Assembly: GCA_963997925.1 (NCBI GenBank)
Contig: CAXEOX010000075.1
Coordinates: forward strand, 1 to 15,345
From: UBA11650 sp963997925
Lineage (GTDB): Bacteria; Chloroflexota; Dehalococcoidia; Lucifugimonadales; UBA3495
Reading direction: 5' to 3'
Length of the DNA: 15,345 bases
In this document: in pieces, positions 14,488-15,345 of the stretch
Layout of the letters: every line of letters starts with the position of its first letter
How positions within the stretch are numbered: position 1 is the stretch's first letter
Notes under the pieces: model-generated
Told to the model about the DNA's origin: nothing
The model's database searches: none
What the model saw: the letters and a program-made list of their open reading frames with translations, nothing else
Made by a program: the position numbers and the translations under genes

Positions 14488-14724
14488 ATGCCATCGCCGA
14501 CGATCCTCTCGGTATTGAGGCACCATGGCGAGTCGGCAGATCCTGAGTTACTTGCCTGGATCAAGCAACTGCTGGACCACATTCTGGGCTCGTCTGGATG
14601 GGTTATCGTCGCGATAGTAGGCTTAGCGTTGGTAGCATTCCCTGTTGGGCTGGTCCTGTTCTACCTATCTCAGTTGCGGCGGGAACGGGCCGACAGCTAC
14701 CAGGCCTCCCGCGATGGGCAGTAG
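14488..14724 (+). CDS. Small single-pass membrane protein
   Basis: A 78-residue protein starting 6 nt after the MFS stop. The N-terminal ~35 residues are polar to amphipathic (ELLAWIKQLLDHIL), one strong transmembrane helix follows (GWVIVAIVGLALVAFPVGLV, about 37-56), and the end is short and basic (SQLRRERADSY). The positive-inside rule puts the C-terminus in the cytoplasm. Tight spacing suggests co-transcription with the transporter, perhaps as an accessory subunit, but I do not recognise the family and no motif indicates a function. Confidence 0.6.
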   Translation: MPSPTILSVLRHHGESADPELLAWIKQLLDHILGSSGWVIVAIVGLALVAFPVGLVLFYLSQLRRERADSYQASRDGQ

Positions 14725-14921
14725 CCCGATACCGGACTCAAAACCAGTCCACAAAATCCATTCGGAAATGCCTCTTGCCCGCAGTCTCATAATTGGGTAG
14801 ACTAAGGCAAGTTACCGGGTAAACGTGTCTGCTATATCAGACGGCAATCGGGTGCCCCAGCCGAAGCTGGATCCGGTTCCATGGTCGAGCAGGCGAAAAT
14901 CAAGAAAGGAATTGGGTAGCC

Positions 14922-15107
14922 ATGTTTGACAAAACAGCTTTAGAGGCCCTACTGGAAGAACTAAGAGACGAATACGAACTGGAGTCCGACTGGGAAGAGA
15001 TTCAGCGGTCGGCCCATCTGGGAGTCGCCCGGTCTGACGCCGGTGTGGCGTTGGGAGACATCGATGCCCGAGTCGCGCCGCTGATTGAGAAGCACAACCC
15101 CGATTAA
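14922..15107 (+). CDS. Hypothetical acidic protein of 61 residues
   Basis: A short frame starting MFDKTALEALLEELRDEYEL and ending VAPLIEKHNPD. It is strongly acidic and predicted mostly helical, with no membrane segment or cysteine. AAAGGA (14905-14910) lies 11 nt before the ATG, a rather distant ribosome-binding site. I do not recognise it. The 197-nt gap before it (14725-14921) holds only small hairpins (GTCTG/CAGAC and CCAGC/GCTGG) and no clear promoter. It could be a free-standing gene terminated by the hairpins downstream. Confidence 0.5.
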   Translation: MFDKTALEALLEELRDEYELESDWEEIQRSAHLGVARSDAGVALGDIDARVAPLIEKHNPD

Positions 15108-15141
15108 GCTGCGGGGATGCAGTTGGCACCCTTCAACCAGG

Positions 15142-15184
15142 TCTAACATCCACTCCGCCATGGTCGAACATGGCAACAGTTAGA
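15142..15184. other. Two-tier stem-loop
   Basis: TCTAAC (15142-15147) pairs with GTTAGA (15179-15184), enclosing a second perfect stem GCCATG (15157-15162) with CATGGC (15169-15174) around a GTCGAA loop. The fold could form in either strand's RNA. Its function is unknown; it lies in the 3' untranslated region of the 61-residue gene. Confidence 0.4.
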
Positions 15185-15236
15185 TATGGTGGACTGATTA
15201 AAGCCTTCGCTCCCCAAGATTTCTAGTTGAACGTTT

Positions 15237-15260
15237 AGGGGCACTGCGTGCAGTGCCCCT
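15237..15260. terminator. Perfect GC-rich hairpin
   Basis: AGGGGCACTG (15237-15246) pairs with CAGTGCCCCT (15251-15260) around a CGTG loop. There is no good T tract on either side, so it may be a structured attenuator or a weak terminator. Confidence 0.5.
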
Positions 15261-15296
15261 ATTGCTTACCACTCTCCAGCATTTTCCTTGCAGATC

Positions 15297-15327
15297 AAAA
15301 GCCCCCGGTGTTATGCCGGGGGCTTTT
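15297..15327. terminator. Bidirectional intrinsic terminator
   Basis: AAAAGCCCCCGG (15297-15308) pairs with CCGGGGGCTTTT (15316-15327) around a 7-nt loop. The T run on each strand makes it a classical Rho-independent terminator in both directions. It ends the + strand genes here and probably also a minus-strand gene beyond the window. Confidence 0.9.
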
Positions 15328-15345
15328 CTATGAACCGGTTCCCAA

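Noticed and set aside
13842..14546. A 234-residue + strand frame overlapping the MFS gene
   Set aside because: It is out of frame with a clear 12-helix transporter, rich in Arg/Pro/Ser, and without family features.

Overview
The window looks like a chromosomal segment of an uncultivated bacterium, moderately GC-rich and densely coded. The mix of an MmgE/PrpD protein, a zinc-type dehydrogenase, a TcuA-like flavoprotein, an MFS carrier starting with FYGWY and short intergenic gaps would fit the SAR202/Dehalococcoidia side of Chloroflexota. That placement is inference; there is no rRNA or other marker here.

Left part (1-5160). A Lon-substrate-binding-domain protein on the + strand converges on a block of minus-strand genes: a RidA-family protein, an OsmC-family protein, a CPA2 cation:proton antiporter and a cobalamin-binding (BtuF-like) protein. 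The main observation of the window is here. Two of these genes, btuF-like and osmC, are each interrupted by a single in-frame TGA. In both, the TGA sits exactly where the family has a conserved cysteine. In both, the reading frame resumes with family-typical sequence, and a stable hairpin starts 10-14 nt after the TGA, as in bacterial SECIS elements. I therefore annotate both as full-length candidate selenoproteins: a CxxU motif in the BtuF-like protein and a Cys53/Sec120 pair in OsmC. OsmC-like selenoproteins have been reported from marine metagenomes; I do not know of a described selenoprotein in the BtuF-like family.

Middle part (5300-7750). A good sigma70-type promoter drives a tight queF-queD-queC-queE operon, which makes preQ1, the precursor of queuosine in tRNA. 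The operon ends in a palindromic repeat that also acts as a terminator. A second, inverted copy of this repeat lies beyond the neighbouring MmgE/PrpD gene, so the pair brackets that gene.

Right part (9200-15345). A 52-residue His/Cys-rich protein is followed by a protein ending in a P4-primase-like C-terminal domain (minus strand). Next come a zinc-type dehydrogenase lacking the structural-zinc lobe (minus strand) and, divergent from it, a FAD flavoprotein, an MFS transporter and a one-helix membrane protein. This looks like uptake and oxidation of an organic acid. A 61-residue hypothetical protein and a hairpin-rich end with a strong bidirectional terminator close the window.
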